Source of the DNA: Lachnospiraceae bacterium
Lineage (GTDB): Bacteria > Bacillota > Clostridia > Lachnospirales > Lachnospiraceae
NCBI GenBank assembly: GCA_016286555.1
Contig: JAEETA010000015.1
Coordinates: forward strand, 1-64,000
DNA length: 64,000 nt
Direction of reading: 5' to 3'
Shown here: in pieces, positions 33,806-42,831 of the stretch
How the letters are laid out: each line of letters starts with the position of its first letter
How positions within the stretch are numbered: the first letter of the stretch is position 1
The notes under the pieces: model-generated
Told to the model about the DNA's origin: nothing
Database searches by the model: none
What the model saw: only the letters and a program-made list of their open reading frames with translations
Program-made: the position numbers and the translations under genes

Positions 33806-35029
33806 ATGCTAGGAACTCTGATCCCACTGTTTGATTCGTCCATGGAAGTGAAGGCCTACTCCATCTTTTCCCAGAGGGAAAACATGATGAAGAACCCCAG
33901 CCTGCTCGGTACCGGGTTTCTCAGCGGCGTCGGTCAGATCTCCGGTCTGGATATCCTTTCCAGCATGGGACTGAAGACCCTTTCCAACGATAAGACGGTC
34001 TTCGTCGAGGTGAACAACATCTCCATTTTCACCGAGATCGAGCTGATGGTTGATGGCCCTCACAACAATGTGGTGCTGCTGATGGACAACGGCATCAATC
34101 CCAGCGAGACCTACATCAATCGTCTGTGGGAGCTGAAGGAAGCAGGCTTCGGTCTGGCCATCCGCAAGCTACAGGTGAAGGAGTTCGAGACCTATCGTCC
34201 GATCCTGAACCTGATGGATTATGTGCTGCTGAATCATAAAAAGATCGACATCGAGAAGGCGAAGATCTACTTTGACAAGGTCTATCCCAACATCAAGCTG
34301 GTGGCGGTCAATGTGGATACCCAGGAGGATTACGAACTCCTGACCTTCCATGGGGGCTACGACCTCTACGAGGGCCGTTTTTTCCGGATCCCCAAGGCTT
34401 CCGGAGGCGGCGAACTGTCTCCTTTGAAGGCAAACTACATCGAGCTGCTGAACGTGGTGAACGGACCGGACTTCGATCTGACCAAGGCCGCCGATGTCAT
34501 CGAGCATGATACGGCGCTGGTCATCTCCCTGCTGGAGATGGTGAACCGCATGGCAGTCAACTCCGGTATCAATACGGTGCGTCACGCCGCAGCCATGCTG
34601 GGCCAGAAGGAACTGAAGCGCTGGATCAACACCGCAGTTACCAAGGAGCTGTGCTCCGAGAAGCCCAACGAGATCACCAGAATGTCCCTGCTGCGCGGCC
34701 GCTTTATGGAGCGCCTGGCAGAGCCCTTCGGTCTGGGACCGCAGTCTGCGGAACTGTTCCTGATGGGCATGTTCTCCGTGTTGGATGTAATGCTGGATAT
34801 GCCCATGGAGGAAGCACTGAAGAAGGTGCGCGTCTCCGCTCAGATCGAGGAAGGCCTGCTGAAGCGGACCGGTATCTTCGGACCTGTGTACGAGTTCATG
34901 CTGGCGTATGAAGATGCCAACTGGACCGAGGTCTCCAGAGTCCTGCTGCTGGATCAGATCGATGAGGATCCCGTTTATAACGCATATACCGATGCGCTCA
35001 GCTGGTATAGGGACATTTTCTTCTCATAA
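33806..35029 (+). CDS. EAL-HDOD (YuxH-like) signalling protein
   Basis: A 407-residue soluble protein. The N-terminal ~200 residues follow the EAL barrel pattern ('IPLFDSSMEVKAYSIFSQ', 'VFVEVNNISIF', 'LVAVNVDTQEDYELL') but lack the catalytic ExLxR, the metal DDFGTG and the EGVE motifs, so no phosphodiesterase activity is expected. Residues ~205-400 form an HDOD domain ('LKANYIELLNVVNGPDFDL', 'AAAMLGQKELKRWINTAV'). Such proteins act as c-di-GMP or stress signalling adaptors. It sits directly behind the GGDEF gene, so it may be the receptor or partner for that enzyme. AGGAGG lies before the ATG. Confidence 0.85.
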   Translation: MLGTLIPLFDSSMEVKAYSIFSQRENMMKNPSLLGTGFLSGVGQISGLDILSSMGLKTLSNDKTVFVEVNNISIFTEIELMVDGPHNNVVLLMDNGINPSETYINRLWELKEAGFGLAIRKLQVKEFETYRPILNLMDYVLLNHKKIDIEKAKIYFDKVYPNIKLVAVNVDTQEDYELLTFHGGYDLYEGRFFRIPKASGGGELSPLKANYIELLNVVNGPDFDLTKAADVIEHDTALVISLLEMVNRMAVNSGINTVRHAAAMLGQKELKRWINTAVTKELCSEKPNEITRMSLLRGRFMERLAEPFGLGPQSAELFLMGMFSVLDVMLDMPMEEALKKVRVSAQIEEGLLKRTGIFGPVYEFMLAYEDANWTEVSRVLLLDQIDEDPVYNAYTDALSWYRDIFFS

Positions 35030-35053
35030 AATAAACTAAGGAAAGATGTAGAA

Positions 35054-35998
35054 ATGAAGAAGGTATTCGTGGACGGCAGCGAAGGCACCACGGGTCTTCG
35101 GATCCATGAGCGGCTGGCCGGCCGAAAGGATGTGGAGATCCTGCGGATCGATCCCGAAAAGCGGAAGGATCCGGAGGAGATCAAAAAATATATCAACGAG
35201 TCCGATATCACCTTCCTGTGTCTGCCGGATGCGGCGGCACAGGAAGCTGTGTCGTTTGCGGAGAATCCCGAAACGGTGATCATCGACGCTTCCACCGCCC
35301 ACAGGACGGTGCCGGGCTGGGCTTACGGATTCCCGGAGCTTTCTCCGGAGCACCGCAGGGCCATCGCTGAAGGAAAGCGCATCGCCGTTCCCGGATGCTA
35401 TGCCAGCGGAACCATTGCCCTGGCTTATCCTCTGGTGAAGGCAGGGATATTGCCCGCAGATTATCCGGTATCCGTTTTTGCGGTATCCGGCTACAGCGGC
35501 GGCGGCAAGAAGCTCATCGCTGCCTATGAGGAAGAAGGGAGAGATGCGAAGTTTGACTCCGCCAGGATGTACGCCTGGGGTCAGAGCCACAAGCATCTGA
35601 AGGAGATGAAGGCAATCACGGGCCTTACGAGAGAGCCCCTGTTCTGCCCCATGACCACTGCCTATCACAGCGGCATGATCGTTCAGATCCCGCTATATAC
35701 GGACCTGCTGAAGGAGAAAAATTCTCCCGAAGCATTGCAGGCTTTCTTTGCAGACTATTACAAGGGAGAGCCCTTCATCCGGGTCCTGCCTCTCGGAGCA
35801 GATGTGGAAGCGGGAGGAGCGCTCTTCTCCGACGCCTGCGCAGGCTGGGACGGCATGGAGATCCTGGTGACCGGAAATGCAGACCGACTGGTGGTTGCCA
35901 GTCGTTTCGATAATCTGGGCAAGGGTGCATCGGGGGCAGCCATCCAGTGCATGAACATCGTCATGGGCTGTGATGAGACGACGGGTCTGAATCTGTAA
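35054..35998 (+). CDS. argC: N-acetyl-gamma-glutamyl-phosphate reductase
   Basis: Third enzyme of arginine synthesis, the short (type 2) form at 314 residues. It reduces N-acetyl-glutamyl phosphate to the semialdehyde with NADPH. 'VFVDGSEGTTGLRIHERL' is the nucleotide site, Cys115 in 'VPGCYASG' is the catalytic thiol, and 'TTAYHSGMIVQIPL' holds the conserved His. No other arg genes lie nearby, so it is detached from the pathway operon here. It follows the EAL-HDOD gene by 24 bases with an AAGGAA site and no visible promoter, so it may be read from upstream. Confidence 0.92.
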   Translation: MKKVFVDGSEGTTGLRIHERLAGRKDVEILRIDPEKRKDPEEIKKYINESDITFLCLPDAAAQEAVSFAENPETVIIDASTAHRTVPGWAYGFPELSPEHRRAIAEGKRIAVPGCYASGTIALAYPLVKAGILPADYPVSVFAVSGYSGGGKKLIAAYEEEGRDAKFDSARMYAWGQSHKHLKEMKAITGLTREPLFCPMTTAYHSGMIVQIPLYTDLLKEKNSPEALQAFFADYYKGEPFIRVLPLGADVEAGGALFSDACAGWDGMEILVTGNADRLVVASRFDNLGKGASGAAIQCMNIVMGCDETTGLNL

Positions 35999-36067
35999 AG
36001 GCATTGGGGATGCCGGTACGGAATTGGGAGATACGAAATTCATTAGAATCAGGAGATTAGAGTTTTT

Positions 36068-37483
36068 ATGGGTGGTTTTTTCGCAACAGCTTTGAAAAAT
36101 GATTGTGTGTTCGATCTGTTCTTCGGAACCGATTATCATTCCCATCTGGGAACCCGCCGAGCCGGTATGGTAACCTTCGGCAAGGACGGCTTTAATCGTT
36201 CGATCCACAACATTGAGAACTCCCCTTTCCGGACCAAGTTCGAGAAGGAGATCCACGAGATGGAGGGCAATCTGGGTATCGGCTGTATCTCCGATTACGA
36301 GCCTCAGCCCCTGATCGTCCGTTCCCATCACGGCACCTACGCCATCACCACCGTGGGTAAGATCAACAATCAGGAAGAGCTGGCGGAAGAGATCGTCCGG
36401 AACGGCTCCATTCACTTTATGGAACTGAGCGGCGGTATGATCAATGCCACGGAGCTGGTGGCCGCCCTCATCAACCAGAAGGACAACTTCATCGAAGGCA
36501 TCCGCTACGCCCAGGAGCGCATCGAAGGCTCCATGACCATGCTGCTGCTCACCCCCACCGGGATTTACTGCGCCCGGGATCTGCTGGGCAGAACTCCTGT
36601 GGTCATCGGTAAGAAGGCGGATGGCTTCTGTGCATCCTTCGAGGAGTTCGCTTACCTGAATCTGGGATATGAAGACTACAAAGAGCTGGGCCCCGGCGAG
36701 ATCGTGGTCATGACCCCCGAAGGCGTGAAGACTCTGGTGGATCCCGGCAAGAACATGAAGATCTGCACCTTCCTCTGGGTGTACTACGGCTATCCTTCCT
36801 CTTCCTATGAGGGAGTGAGCGTAGAGCAGATGCGTTACAACTGTGGCGACCGTATGGCAAAGCGGGACGGTCTGACGAAGGACGACATTGACATCGTGGC
36901 AGGTGTGCCCGATTCCGGAACCGCACATGCCGTGGGCTATGCCAATACCTCCGGGGTACCTTTCTCTAGACCTTTCATCAAGTACACTCCTACCTGGCCC
37001 CGTTCCTTCATGCCCACCATTCAGTCCAAGCGTGACCTCATCGCCCGCATGAAGCTGATCCCCGTCCATGAGCTCATCGAGAACAGAAGGCTTCTGCTCA
37101 TCGACGATTCCATCGTTCGCGGTACCCAGCTGCGGGAGACCACCGATTTCCTGTATCGCAGCGGCGCCAAGGAGGTGCATGTACGCCCCGCCTGCCCGCC
37201 CATTATGTTTGGCTGTAAGTATATCAATTTCTCCAGATCCACTTCCGAGATGGAGCTCATCGCCCGTCGCGTGATCCTGAAGGAGGAGGGAGAAAATGTG
37301 GAGCGCGCTATCCTGGATGACTATGCAAATCCGGATTCCGACCGCTACAAGCTGATGCTGGAGAAGATCCGCGAGCAGCTGGGCTTCACTTCCTTAAGCT
37401 ACAATCGTCTGGACGACATGCTGGATGCCGTAGGCATTGACCGTGACAAGCTTTGCACCTACTGTTGGGACGGAAGAGAGTAG
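36068..37483 (+). CDS. PurF-like amidophosphoribosyltransferase paralogue lacking the catalytic cysteine
   Basis: A 471-residue protein with the two-domain plan of glutamine PRPP amidotransferase. The N-terminal Ntn domain keeps 'GTDYHSHLGTRRAGM', but the mature start is Met-Gly-Gly-Phe-Phe: the Cys that must follow the initiator Met is Gly, and no propeptide Cys exists. Glutamine hydrolysis should be impossible. The phosphoribosyl domain is intact, with the PRPP loop 'LLLIDDSIVRGTQL'. Cys233, Cys383, Cys463 and Cys466 (the last two in 'CTYC') match the places of the Fe-S ligands in B. subtilis PurF. It could use free ammonia or another amine, or be a regulatory paralogue. AGGAGA lies before the ATG. 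Confidence 0.85.
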   Translation: MGGFFATALKNDCVFDLFFGTDYHSHLGTRRAGMVTFGKDGFNRSIHNIENSPFRTKFEKEIHEMEGNLGIGCISDYEPQPLIVRSHHGTYAITTVGKINNQEELAEEIVRNGSIHFMELSGGMINATELVAALINQKDNFIEGIRYAQERIEGSMTMLLLTPTGIYCARDLLGRTPVVIGKKADGFCASFEEFAYLNLGYEDYKELGPGEIVVMTPEGVKTLVDPGKNMKICTFLWVYYGYPSSSYEGVSVEQMRYNCGDRMAKRDGLTKDDIDIVAGVPDSGTAHAVGYANTSGVPFSRPFIKYTPTWPRSFMPTIQSKRDLIARMKLIPVHELIENRRLLLIDDSIVRGTQLRETTDFLYRSGAKEVHVRPACPPIMFGCKYINFSRSTSEMELIARRVILKEEGENVERAILDDYANPDSDRYKLMLEKIREQLGFTSLSYNRLDDMLDAVGIDRDKLCTYCWDGRE

Positions 37484-37488
37484 AGCCT

Positions 37489-38142
37489 ATGAAAGAAGGC
37501 GTTGCCTTAAAACGAAATTATGTCCCGGGGAGCCAGATGTGGTTTCCCCGGGGGAAAAGATTCTCCGGAGATACCCAGCTCCGCGGTTTTGGCTGCGGTT
37601 TGGTAGCCCTGGAGGATTTTTGTATATACAGGGGACTGATCCCGGAACCGGCCTGCAGGGAGGCCTACATGGAAGAGCTCCGGCGCATGAAGCGTCGCTA
37701 CATGCCCATCGTTCCCCAGCTGGGGATCGCACCCTATTACCTGCCCCTGCTCATCAACCGGTACTTCCGGAAAAATCATATGCCGGTGCGGATCCGGCGG
37801 AGCTTCTACCCCGGGCACATGGAAGAACGCATCGCGGCCCAGCTCCGAAAGGATCTGCCGGTGATCTTTGCGGCGGGCCCCACCGTTCCGTTTTTTTTTC
37901 GAAAGGAACGGCTGCCTCTGTGCAAGCTGCAGGACGGCGTGGCGGTGAAGGTCAGCAGTGTCCGGGCTCACTACATGACGGTGGTGGGGCTGGAGACGGA
38001 CCGGGAGGGAACGGCGCTTTTGAAGGTCGCCTCCTGGGGAGATTTTTACTATGTGAAAGTAGCGGACCTGCAGCGTTTTGCAAAGCGGACCATCCCCTTT
38101 ACCACCAGGTTCTATGAGGTGGGCGTGAAAAAAACGCTCTGA
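37489..38142 (+). CDS. Unknown protein, possibly papain-like (C39/BtrH-like)
   Basis: A 217-residue soluble protein, five bases after the PurF-like gene. I do not recognise a named family. 'GFGCGLVALEDFCIY' near residue 36 looks like the Cys-helix of a papain-fold enzyme, 'RAHYMTVVGLE' near 162 could provide the His, and 'VASWGDFYYV' near 183 the Asp. That order of Cys, His and Asp is the C39/BtrH pattern, so a peptidase or acyl-transfer role is a cautious guess. No signal peptide. The frame extends to an ATG at 37453 inside the previous gene, but 37489 is the likelier start. It lies 20 bases before the hybrid kinase gene. Confidence 0.6.
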   Translation: MKEGVALKRNYVPGSQMWFPRGKRFSGDTQLRGFGCGLVALEDFCIYRGLIPEPACREAYMEELRRMKRRYMPIVPQLGIAPYYLPLLINRYFRKNHMPVRIRRSFYPGHMEERIAAQLRKDLPVIFAAGPTVPFFFRKERLPLCKLQDGVAVKVSSVRAHYMTVVGLETDREGTALLKVASWGDFYYVKVADLQRFAKRTIPFTTRFYEVGVKKTL

Positions 38143-38162
38143 AAGGACGGAACTGACGGATT

Positions 38163-40700
38163 ATGAAGAAAAACTGGGTCTTTCTGGTCAATGTGCTCAT
38201 CATGATCGCCATGCTGACCTTTGTGGTCCTGTATTCCACCTATGAGAGTAAATCCACCACAGAGCGGCAGATCGAGCACTTTGAAAACACCACCATCAAC
38301 ATGGAACAGGTGACGGAGAACTACATGGAGGGAGAGCAGCGCATCTGCGACGTGTGGGCGCGCTACATCAACAGTGAGGATATGACCATCGAGGAGGCCA
38401 CCTCCTTTATCCGGGTCTCTCATGTGCTCCCAAATGCCTCCGCACACATTGTTTACACCGATACTCTGGCGGGTTTGTCCACGAGGCCCCGGGGAGACAG
38501 TGCGGATGACTATGCAGTTTCCTACGGGCGGATGGAGCTTTTGGGGAATGTGAGCTGGATCGCTCCCATCGGGAGATCCATCAATGTTTCCCGCGCCTAC
38601 ACCAATCCCATGAACGGAGAGCAGTCCATCGCCTTCTGCAACCGGATCACCCTGCGGGATGCGGAAAACGGCGGCACCCGGGATGCCATCCTGCTGCGGA
38701 TCCTGCCGGTTTCGGAGCTGGAGCAGAAATGGGTGTTCCCCCAGGAGGAATTTGAAAGTGTCGAGCTTTCCATGATCGAAGCGGACGGCGATTACATCAT
38801 CAAGGGTCATTCCTTTAAGAACTCCAGCTTTTTTGAGTTCTACAGGTCCTACAATAAAACCGATACTGCCGCTGCGGAGGCCTTGTTTGCGGAGCTTACT
38901 TCCTCCACCGGATCCTTTACCATGAACAACTCCCGGGGAGAAAAATGCATCCTCGCCTACACGCAGTTGACATCGACGGAGGGCTGGACATTGCTGGGCT
39001 TCATGCCCATGGAGGACCTGCAGGAGAAGGAACAGAACTGGCTTTTGGTGGGTTTTGTGTCCGTGGGTCTTCTGATCCTGTTCCTCTTTGACCTGGCAGT
39101 GGTAATGTACTTCAACAAGAGCCTTCAGGAGGCTGCCAGAGAAGCGGCTTCCGCAAATCAGGCCAAAACCGACTTCCTCTCCACCATGTCCCATGACATC
39201 CGCACACCCATGAATGCCATCATCGGCCTCACGACCCTGGCGGAGAAAAATCCCGAGGATACGGCATCGGTGAAGGAGAGTCTGCGGAAGATCAGCCTGG
39301 CCAGCAACCATCTGTTGACGCTGATCAACGATATCCTGGACATTTCCAAGGTGGAGAGCGGGAAGCTGAATTTCAGCCCCCAGACCTTTTCCATCGTAGA
39401 GACCGTGGAAAACCTGGTGAATCTCTCCCAGCCCATGGTAAAGGAGAAGAACATCGACTTTGATTTCCGCATCAGCGGCATGGAAAAAGAGCATCTGTAT
39501 GCGGATCAGCTGCGACTGAACCAGATCTACATCAACATCCTTTCCAACGCCATCAAATACACGGAGCCCGGGGGACGGGTAAGCGTGGATATGCGGCAGG
39601 AGGAGAGCGAAAAGCCGGGCCATGTAAAGATGATTTATGTGGTGGCAGACACCGGTATCGGCATGAGTCCGGAGTATATGGAAACCATGTACCAGCCCTT
39701 CTCCCGCCAGACTGACAGTCGCGTAAACAGCATTCAGGGAACCGGACTGGGCCTGGCCATCACGAAGCAGATGGTGGATCTCATGGGAGGCACCGTCGAC
39801 TGCGAGAGCGAGCAGGGGAAGGGAACCACCTTTACCGTCACGCTGGATCTGCCCATCGCAGATAAGCAGGGTGAGGAGATGAAGCTGGATCCCATGGATG
39901 TCCTGATCGTGGATGACGATGAGGTCCTTCTGGAGACGGCAGTGGATACCTTACAGTCCCTGGGCGTGACCGCGGACCACACGGAAAGCGGACAGGAAGC
40001 GCTGGAAATGATCCGCCGACGGAGCGAAGCGGGGAAGGATTACAGCGTGGTGATCCTGGACTGGAAGATGCCGGATATGGACGGCGTCGAAACCATCCGC
40101 AGGATCCGGGCGGAAGTGGATTCCAGTGTTCCCATTTTGCTGATCTCCGCTTATGACTGGTCGGACATCGAGGAAGCGGCGAAGGAGGCCGGAGCAAACG
40201 GCTTTATCAGCAAGCCGCTGTTCCGTTCCGGACTGTACGACAAGCTGAGCGAAGTCCTGGGAACGGGAGCAAAATCCGTGCAGCCGGAGGATGACAATTC
40301 CGATCTGCAGGGGATGAACATCCTTATCGCCGAGGACAATGATATCAACTGGGAGATCATCTCCAATCTGCTGGATATGTACGGCATCACCACGGAGCGG
40401 GCGGAAAACGGCCGCATCGCCGTGGAGAAGATGACGGCGGCGGAGAAGGGACGCTACGACCTGATCTTCATGGACATTCAGATGCCGGAGATGAACGGCC
40501 TGGATGCCACCCGGAAGATCCGCAGTCTGGAAGATCCCTGGGCATCCTCCATTCCCATCATCGCCATGACGGCAGATGCCTTTTCGGAGAATGTTACGGA
40601 GTGCCTGAACGCAGGCATGAACGGCCATATCGCAAAACCCATCGATGTGAAACTGGTGATTAAAGAAATTCGCAGGATCAAGGAGGACAAGAAAGCATGA
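38163..40700 (+). CDS. Hybrid sensor histidine kinase with two receiver domains
   Basis: An 845-residue membrane kinase. One helix at about 5-24, an extracytoplasmic sensor of about 260 residues (likely Cache/PAS fold), a second helix near 297-320, HisKA with His344 in 'STMSHDIRTPMNAIIGL', HATPase ('NILSNAIKYT', 'DTGIGMS', 'GTGLGLAI'), then two receivers with Asp near 632 ('VVILDWKMPDMDG') and near 771 ('LIFMDIQMPEMNG'). The stop overlaps the start of a solute-binding lipoprotein (ATGA), so the two are translated together and probably sense together. No output regulator is adjacent; a distant phosphotransfer partner is needed. Confidence 0.9.
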   Translation: MKKNWVFLVNVLIMIAMLTFVVLYSTYESKSTTERQIEHFENTTINMEQVTENYMEGEQRICDVWARYINSEDMTIEEATSFIRVSHVLPNASAHIVYTDTLAGLSTRPRGDSADDYAVSYGRMELLGNVSWIAPIGRSINVSRAYTNPMNGEQSIAFCNRITLRDAENGGTRDAILLRILPVSELEQKWVFPQEEFESVELSMIEADGDYIIKGHSFKNSSFFEFYRSYNKTDTAAAEALFAELTSSTGSFTMNNSRGEKCILAYTQLTSTEGWTLLGFMPMEDLQEKEQNWLLVGFVSVGLLILFLFDLAVVMYFNKSLQEAAREAASANQAKTDFLSTMSHDIRTPMNAIIGLTTLAEKNPEDTASVKESLRKISLASNHLLTLINDILDISKVESGKLNFSPQTFSIVETVENLVNLSQPMVKEKNIDFDFRISGMEKEHLYADQLRLNQIYINILSNAIKYTEPGGRVSVDMRQEESEKPGHVKMIYVVADTGIGMSPEYMETMYQPFSRQTDSRVNSIQGTGLGLAITKQMVDLMGGTVDCESEQGKGTTFTVTLDLPIADKQGEEMKLDPMDVLIVDDDEVLLETAVDTLQSLGVTADHTESGQEALEMIRRRSEAGKDYSVVILDWKMPDMDGVETIRRIRAEVDSSVPILLISAYDWSDIEEAAKEAGANGFISKPLFRSGLYDKLSEVLGTGAKSVQPEDDNSDLQGMNILIAEDNDINWEIISNLLDMYGITTERAENGRIAVEKMTAAEKGRYDLIFMDIQMPEMNGLDATRKIRSLEDPWASSIPIIAMTADAFSENVTECLNAGMNGHIAKPIDVKLVIKEIRRIKEDKKA

Positions 40701-41986
40701 AGAAGATATCCGGTATTTTTTTGACCCTCTGTCTGACGGCACTGCTGACGGCGTGCGGGGAGAAAGTCGTGGAGGAGGCCCCTGCGGAGTTTGCACCCGC
40801 TCTGGATACTGCCACCGCCAGCAACATAACCGTGGCGGGAAGCTATGACAATTTCGAGGCCCTGGAGACTGAGTTTGACAGATTTTGCGAGTACTACCCC
40901 AACGTAAAGCTCAGTTACGTGAAGCTGGATGATTACAGCAACACTCTGGGCACGGTGCTGGAAGGAAAGGACAAGCCCAACATCTTTTTCTCCTATACCT
41001 GGATGATGGGAAATGAAAAATACGATGCCGTGGTCGCCCACATGGAGGATCTGTCGGATACCTCCCTGGGACTGGATCTGGGCTGCATCCGTTCCGGTCT
41101 CCTCAGCCATGACGGAGAAGGAAAAGTGCGGATGGTGCCCGTGTTCTCCAGAACCTACGGCATGCTGGTAAATGATGACCTCTTTGCAAAGGAAGGTCTG
41201 AAGGTTCCCACCACCCGGTCCGAGCTCTTAAGCGTCTGTGAGACTCTGAAGGAAAGAGGTTATGCCAGTCCCATGATGGGCTACAGCCTCAAGTCTTCCA
41301 GCTGCTTCATGTATACGGTGGCGTACCCCATGTTTGTGGCAACCCTTGCGGAAAATCAGGAGGCACTGGACCTTGCCAACGCCCTGGATCCTGCAGCGGG
41401 AGAGTATATGCGCCCCGCCCTGGAAGCGGTGGAGCAGCTCATCGGCAGCGGCTGCATCGACCTTGCGCAATGCGACGGCATCGAGGACAATTACTCCCAG
41501 GTGATCCTCCGCTTCTTTGAAGGGGATGTGCCCATGATGATCTGTGCGGGAGACACGGTATCCGGCACACGGAAGCGGGAGAGCCAGTCGGAAGCCTTTA
41601 CCGCGTCGCCTTTTTCCTATTCCTTTGCACCCATTCCCATGACGGATGCGGGAGGATACTTTATCGACAGTCCTTCCATCGAGTTCTCCGTGAATAAGGA
41701 CTGTGACGATCTGGCCATGACCAACGAATTCATGCGGTTCCTGACAAGAGGCAAGGAGCTGAACGAGATGGCTTCCGCCAAGCGTCTGGTAACCCCCACC
41801 GGAGATATGTCCTTCGATGCGGTGTACGCACCCTTCGGTCAGGTGCCTGCAGAGCGCACCATTTCGCCGGAGGTGTTGGGGATCACGGATCCATTGACGG
41901 TCCAGATCCGGGTAGCGGCATTTAAGGTGGGCATCGGGGAACTTTCCATTGACGAAGCCATCGCTCTGTACGGAACCTTTGAGTGA
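40697..41986 (+). CDS. Orphan extracellular solute-binding lipoprotein coupled to a hybrid kinase
   Basis: A 429-residue lipoprotein with lipobox 'ALLTAC' (Cys20) and the fold pattern of sugar-type binding proteins: 'ITVAGSYDNFEALETEFDRF' at the start of the first lobe, 'RMVPVFSRTYGMLVNDDLF' at the hinge, 'FFEGDVPMMICAGDT' in the second lobe. No permease or ATPase is nearby. It overlaps the hybrid kinase by four bases and is followed by a terminator, so the binding protein most likely serves as the ligand sensor for that kinase's extracytoplasmic domain. Ligand unknown; sugars are most common for this class. Confidence 0.85.
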   Translation: MKKISGIFLTLCLTALLTACGEKVVEEAPAEFAPALDTATASNITVAGSYDNFEALETEFDRFCEYYPNVKLSYVKLDDYSNTLGTVLEGKDKPNIFFSYTWMMGNEKYDAVVAHMEDLSDTSLGLDLGCIRSGLLSHDGEGKVRMVPVFSRTYGMLVNDDLFAKEGLKVPTTRSELLSVCETLKERGYASPMMGYSLKSSSCFMYTVAYPMFVATLAENQEALDLANALDPAAGEYMRPALEAVEQLIGSGCIDLAQCDGIEDNYSQVILRFFEGDVPMMICAGDTVSGTRKRESQSEAFTASPFSYSFAPIPMTDAGGYFIDSPSIEFSVNKDCDDLAMTNEFMRFLTRGKELNEMASAKRLVTPTGDMSFDAVYAPFGQVPAERTISPEVLGITDPLTVQIRVAAFKVGIGELSIDEAIALYGTFE

Positions 41987-42043
41987 TCGCGTGAGTTGAA
42001 AAACTGCGAAGCAATTCGCAATATCCAGGAATGCAATATAGTA

Positions 42044-42080
42044 AAAACGGGGCTGCATGTAAGCAGTCCCGTTTTGTGTT
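42044..42080. terminator. Terminator between binding-protein gene and tetR
   Basis: AAAACGGGGCTGC and GCAGTCCCGTTTT pair over 13 positions (one G-T) around a 6-base loop, with a T-rich run on each strand. It serves both convergent genes. Confidence 0.8.
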
Positions 42081-42084
42081 TGTG

Positions 42085-42696
42085 TTATTTTTCGGAATTT
42101 TGTGTATAGGTTTCGATGATCCCGGGGATCAGCCGGTGGAGGTGCACCTTCAATTCCTCCGGGGGAATGGGATCTCCGTGGATGATGGAGCTGTAGGCGG
42201 TGGAACCGATAAGCTCCACCAGGAAGAAGAGCATGACTTCAGGCTCCTCCACCTCCACGCCGCAGTCCTTGCAATGCTGCAGGAACACCTGCTGGAAGGG
42301 GACCTGCTCCTCGGTCACCACATTTTCCAGAGCGCTTCGGAACACGCCCCAACTTAAGTCCTTGTGAATGAAGGCCAGAAGGGGCTTGTTTTCATTCAGG
42401 GCATCCAGCACATGATCCGTGATGAAGAGGATGCTCTCCGTATAGTCCGTGATGCCGCTTTGCTGCAGCGCTCTGAAGGCATTGTTGAAAAACTGTTCCG
42501 ACTTCCGGGCGATGATGTGATTCCGGATGTCGTACTTATCTTTAAAGTATAGATAGAAGGTTCCCTTTGCCACCCCGGCATTCTGGACGATGTCCGAGAT
42601 GGAGGTGTTGCTGAGGCCCTGGCTCGTAAAGAGTTCGAAGGCCGTATTCAACAGGGAGTCTCTTTTTGTTTTCTTGTTTTCTTCTGCTTTTCCCAT
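42085..42696 (-). CDS. TetR-family repressor of the adjacent MMPL pump
   Basis: A 203-residue regulator. The N-terminal helix-turn-helix is 'TSISDIVQNAGVAKGTFYLYF' split around residues 31-51, the classic TetR/AcrR signature; the rest is the helical ligand and dimer domain. It is divergent from the MMPL and heptad-lipoprotein genes, and the shared region holds two TGAC-N5-GTCA sites, the expected TetR-type operator. Its own promoter (42744-42772) is separate from those sites, so it may be mildly or not autoregulated. The inducer is unknown, probably a hydrophobic compound or lipid. Confidence 0.9.
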   Translation of the reverse strand: MGKAEENKKTKRDSLLNTAFELFTSQGLSNTSISDIVQNAGVAKGTFYLYFKDKYDIRNHIIARKSEQFFNNAFRALQQSGITDYTESILFITDHVLDALNENKPLLAFIHKDLSWGVFRSALENVVTEEQVPFQQVFLQHCKDCGVEVEEPEVMLFFLVELIGSTAYSSIIHGDPIPPEELKVHLHRLIPGIIETYTQNSEK

Positions 42697-42743
42697 GGTT
42701 TTTCCCCGTAAGCCCCGTTTCCGGGAGCTTCCCTACGCCTTTC

Positions 42744-42772
42744 AATATACGAAAAAAGAAAGAATTTGTAAA
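42744..42772 (-). promoter_or_regulatory. Promoter of the tetR gene
   Basis: On the minus strand TTTACA, 17-base spacer, TATATT. The nearest operator half-site starts 17 bases upstream of its -35. Confidence 0.6.
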
Positions 42773-42787
42773 ATCCGAAAATAAATA

Positions 42788-42816
42788 TTGACCACCGGTC
42801 ACTTTTGTATTATAAC
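42788..42816 (+). promoter_or_regulatory. Promoter of the MMPL pump operon
   Basis: TTGACC, 17-base spacer, TATAAC. The -35 is inside the first operator, and the second operator covers the region just after the expected start (near 42823). The leader is about 110 bases. Confidence 0.7.
42789..42801. promoter_or_regulatory. TetR-type operator 1
   Basis: TGACCACCGGTCA, a 5+3+5 palindrome overlapping the -35 box of the MMPL promoter. Confidence 0.7.
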
Positions 42817-42831
42817 AGTCATTGTAAAAAA

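Noticed and set aside
36068..37483. Ordinary purF of the purine pathway
   Set aside because: The catalytic N-terminal Cys is absent and no purine genes are nearby, so a normal PurF label would mislead.
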